Assembly (NCBI GenBank): GCA_039930945.1
Contig: JBDTSW010000107.1
Location: 1 to 6,830, forward strand
DNA length: 6,830 nt
Reading direction: 5' to 3'
Source: JBDTSW01 sp039930945
GTDB lineage: Bacteria > Actinomycetota > Thermoleophilia > Solirubrobacterales > 70-9
The position numbers and the translations under genes are program-made. Below are positions 6,046-6,830 of this stretch, in pieces. The notes under the pieces are model-generated. The model had not been told where the DNA came from. It saw only the letters and a program-made list of their open reading frames with translations, and searched no databases. How positions within the stretch are numbered: the stretch's first letter is position 1; each line of letters begins with the position of its first letter.

Positions 6046-6636
6046 ATGAGAAGCGGGGCTGGCGTCGTCGCGGTCAACGGCAACCATTCGCCCAACGGGC
6101 ACCGGCCCGTGGGTAGCGAGGGGGGCCGGGTTCTGGTGCTCAATGCCAGCCACGAGCCGATCAACGTCTGCACCATGCGCCGCGCCGCCGTGCTGGTGTT
6201 GAAGGACCGCGCCGAGGTGCTGGAGGAGCGAAACGGCTCACTGCGTTCGGAGCGGATGGCGATGCGCCGGCCGTGCGTGATCCGCTTGATTCGCTACGTC
6301 CGCATCCCCCGCGACGTGCACCGGCGCAAGATCACCCGCAAGGCCGTCCTCGCCCGCGACTCCTGGACCTGCCAGTACTGCGGCCACCAGGCGACCGGGC
6401 TCACGGTCGACCACGTGATGCCGCGCAGCCGCGGCGGCAACTCCGCCTGGGACAACATCGTCGCCTCCTGCGCCCCCTGCAACCGGCGCAAGGGCAACCG
6501 CACCCCGCACGAGGCCGCGATGCACCCCGCCAACCATCCCAGGCCGCCCGGCCCGACGGTGTTCATCCGCATCGCCAGCCCGCGGATCCCGGTCGCCTGG
6601 GAGCAGTACCTGCCGGGCGCCAGGCAGCTGGCCTAG
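6046..6636 (+). CDS. HNH endonuclease-family protein
   Basis: The 196-aa product carries a C-terminal HNH fold (about residues 105-155). CQYCG (Cys109, Cys112) and CAPC (Cys142, Cys145) form a zinc-binding four-cysteine site; VDHVMPRSRGG holds the catalytic-type Asp122-His123; Asn137 (DNIV) and NRRKGNRTP complete the motif. The metal and catalytic positions look intact, so DNA cleavage is possible but not shown. The N-terminal part VLVLNASHEPINV (29-41) with RRAAVLVL matches a widespread family of small chromosomal HNH proteins in actinobacteria and cyanobacteria whose role is unknown; those usually begin at about this VLVLN segment. Here the ATG at 6046 adds about 28 low-complexity residues, and the near-leaderless promoter supports this start. 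No methylase, phage or intron features are adjacent, so a restriction or homing role has no local support. It follows pheA by 52 nt. Confidence 0.9.
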   Translation: MRSGAGVVAVNGNHSPNGHRPVGSEGGRVLVLNASHEPINVCTMRRAAVLVLKDRAEVLEERNGSLRSERMAMRRPCVIRLIRYVRIPRDVHRRKITRKAVLARDSWTCQYCGHQATGLTVDHVMPRSRGGNSAWDNIVASCAPCNRRKGNRTPHEAAMHPANHPRPPGPTVFIRIASPRIPVAWEQYLPGARQLA

Positions 6637-6646
6637 CGAGCGGGGG

Positions 6647-6681
6647 AAAAAGAGCGAGGCCGCCCCGAAGGACGGCCTCGC
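6647..6681 (-). terminator. Intrinsic terminator acting on the minus strand
   Basis: GCGAGGCCG (6654-6662) and CGGCCTCGC (6673-6681) form a perfect 9-bp GC-rich stem. Read on the minus strand the stem is followed by TC and then TTTTT (complement of AAAAA at 6647-6651), the standard intrinsic terminator layout. On the plus strand no T-run follows, so it does not look like a terminator for the HNH gene, whose stop is 10 nt to its left. It implies a leftward transcript arriving from beyond 6830. Confidence 0.8.
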
Positions 6682-6830
6682 CAGGTGCGATTCGCAAACG
6701 AGCGGCAAATGTGCCGACGGGATGGGACGGCTTCCCGTCTTCGCAGCTCGCCGGTGCCCGGGTTGGATTCCGCCCGGGGGCTCGCACGGTGCCCGGCCCT
6801 TCACCCGCTCGCGCGGAAGGCGGCCGGCGC
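6682..6830 (-). other. Structured GC-rich stretch without a convincing ORF; possible 3' part of a leftward RNA or UTR
   Basis: No frame on either strand gives a believable protein here. Inverted repeats are frequent: GACGGGA/TCCCGTC (6716-6722 with 6733-6739) and CCCGGG/CCCGGG (6757-6762 with 6773-6778). A 9-base direct repeat, GGTGCCCGG, occurs at 6753-6761 and 6788-6796. Because the strong minus-strand terminator lies directly downstream in that direction, the stretch is either the 3' untranslated end of a gene beyond the window or the 3' part of a structured RNA. I could not match it to the tRNA T-arm, the SRP RNA GGAAG loop, the RNase P core or tmRNA. Confidence 0.35.

Noticed and set aside
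6654..6681. The same stem-loop as a terminator for the HNH gene on the plus strand
   Set aside because: No T-tract follows on the plus strand; the T-tract is on the other side, so it serves the minus strand, though a weak bidirectional effect is possible.
6753..6787. tRNA-like T-arm at the right edge (GGGTTGGATTCC)
   Set aside because: The loop does not have the GTTCRA core, and no acceptor or anticodon arm can be built around it on either strand.

Overview
The window is GC-rich, densely coding bacterial chromosome. Strong G/C third-position bias, frequent GTG/TTG starts, TANNNT-type -10 boxes close to start codons and a fhaA/fhaB/pstP signalling block all point to Actinomycetota. A deep-branching, non-mycobacterial lineage such as Thermoleophilia (Solirubrobacterales-like) is my best guess, but that is inference from protein flavour and not proven here.

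Layout. Four genes are read leftward (minus strand) from about 3874 to the left edge: a Hanks-type Ser/Thr protein kinase with a polytopic membrane tail, an FhaA-like DUF3662+FHA protein, an FhaB-like membrane-anchored FHA protein, and a PP2C-type phosphatase cut by the window edge. Three genes are read rightward from a divergent intergenic region (3875-4034): a single-pass membrane protein with a C-terminal CARDB-like domain, the prephenate dehydratase PheA, and a small HNH-nuclease-family protein. Just past the HNH gene is a textbook intrinsic terminator that works on the minus strand, so it belongs to a transcript entering from beyond the right edge. The last ~150 bases hold no convincing ORF but several hairpins, and may be the 3' part of that transcript.

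How it works together. The leftward cluster is a self-contained phospho-signalling unit: the kinase writes phospho-Ser/Thr, the two FHA proteins read phosphothreonine, and the PP2C enzyme erases it. In known actinobacteria the fhaA-fhaB-pstP block sits beside rodA/ftsW, pbpA and pknA/pknB and tunes peptidoglycan synthesis and division. Here a kinase with a multi-helix tail instead of PASTA repeats heads the block. The rightward genes look like housekeeping: phenylalanine synthesis, an envelope protein of unknown role, and a conserved orphan HNH protein.

Points of interest are mainly in gene starts and RNA. The fhaA reading frame seems to start at an ATC codon behind a strong Shine-Dalgarno. 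fhaB and the CARDB gene use TTG. pheA and the HNH gene look leaderless. The best Shine-Dalgarno upstream of the kinase is out of frame with it. A perfect 11-bp hairpin lies between fhaB and the phosphatase gene. I see no mobile element, CRISPR array, tRNA or rRNA, and no clear evidence of a wholly new system.
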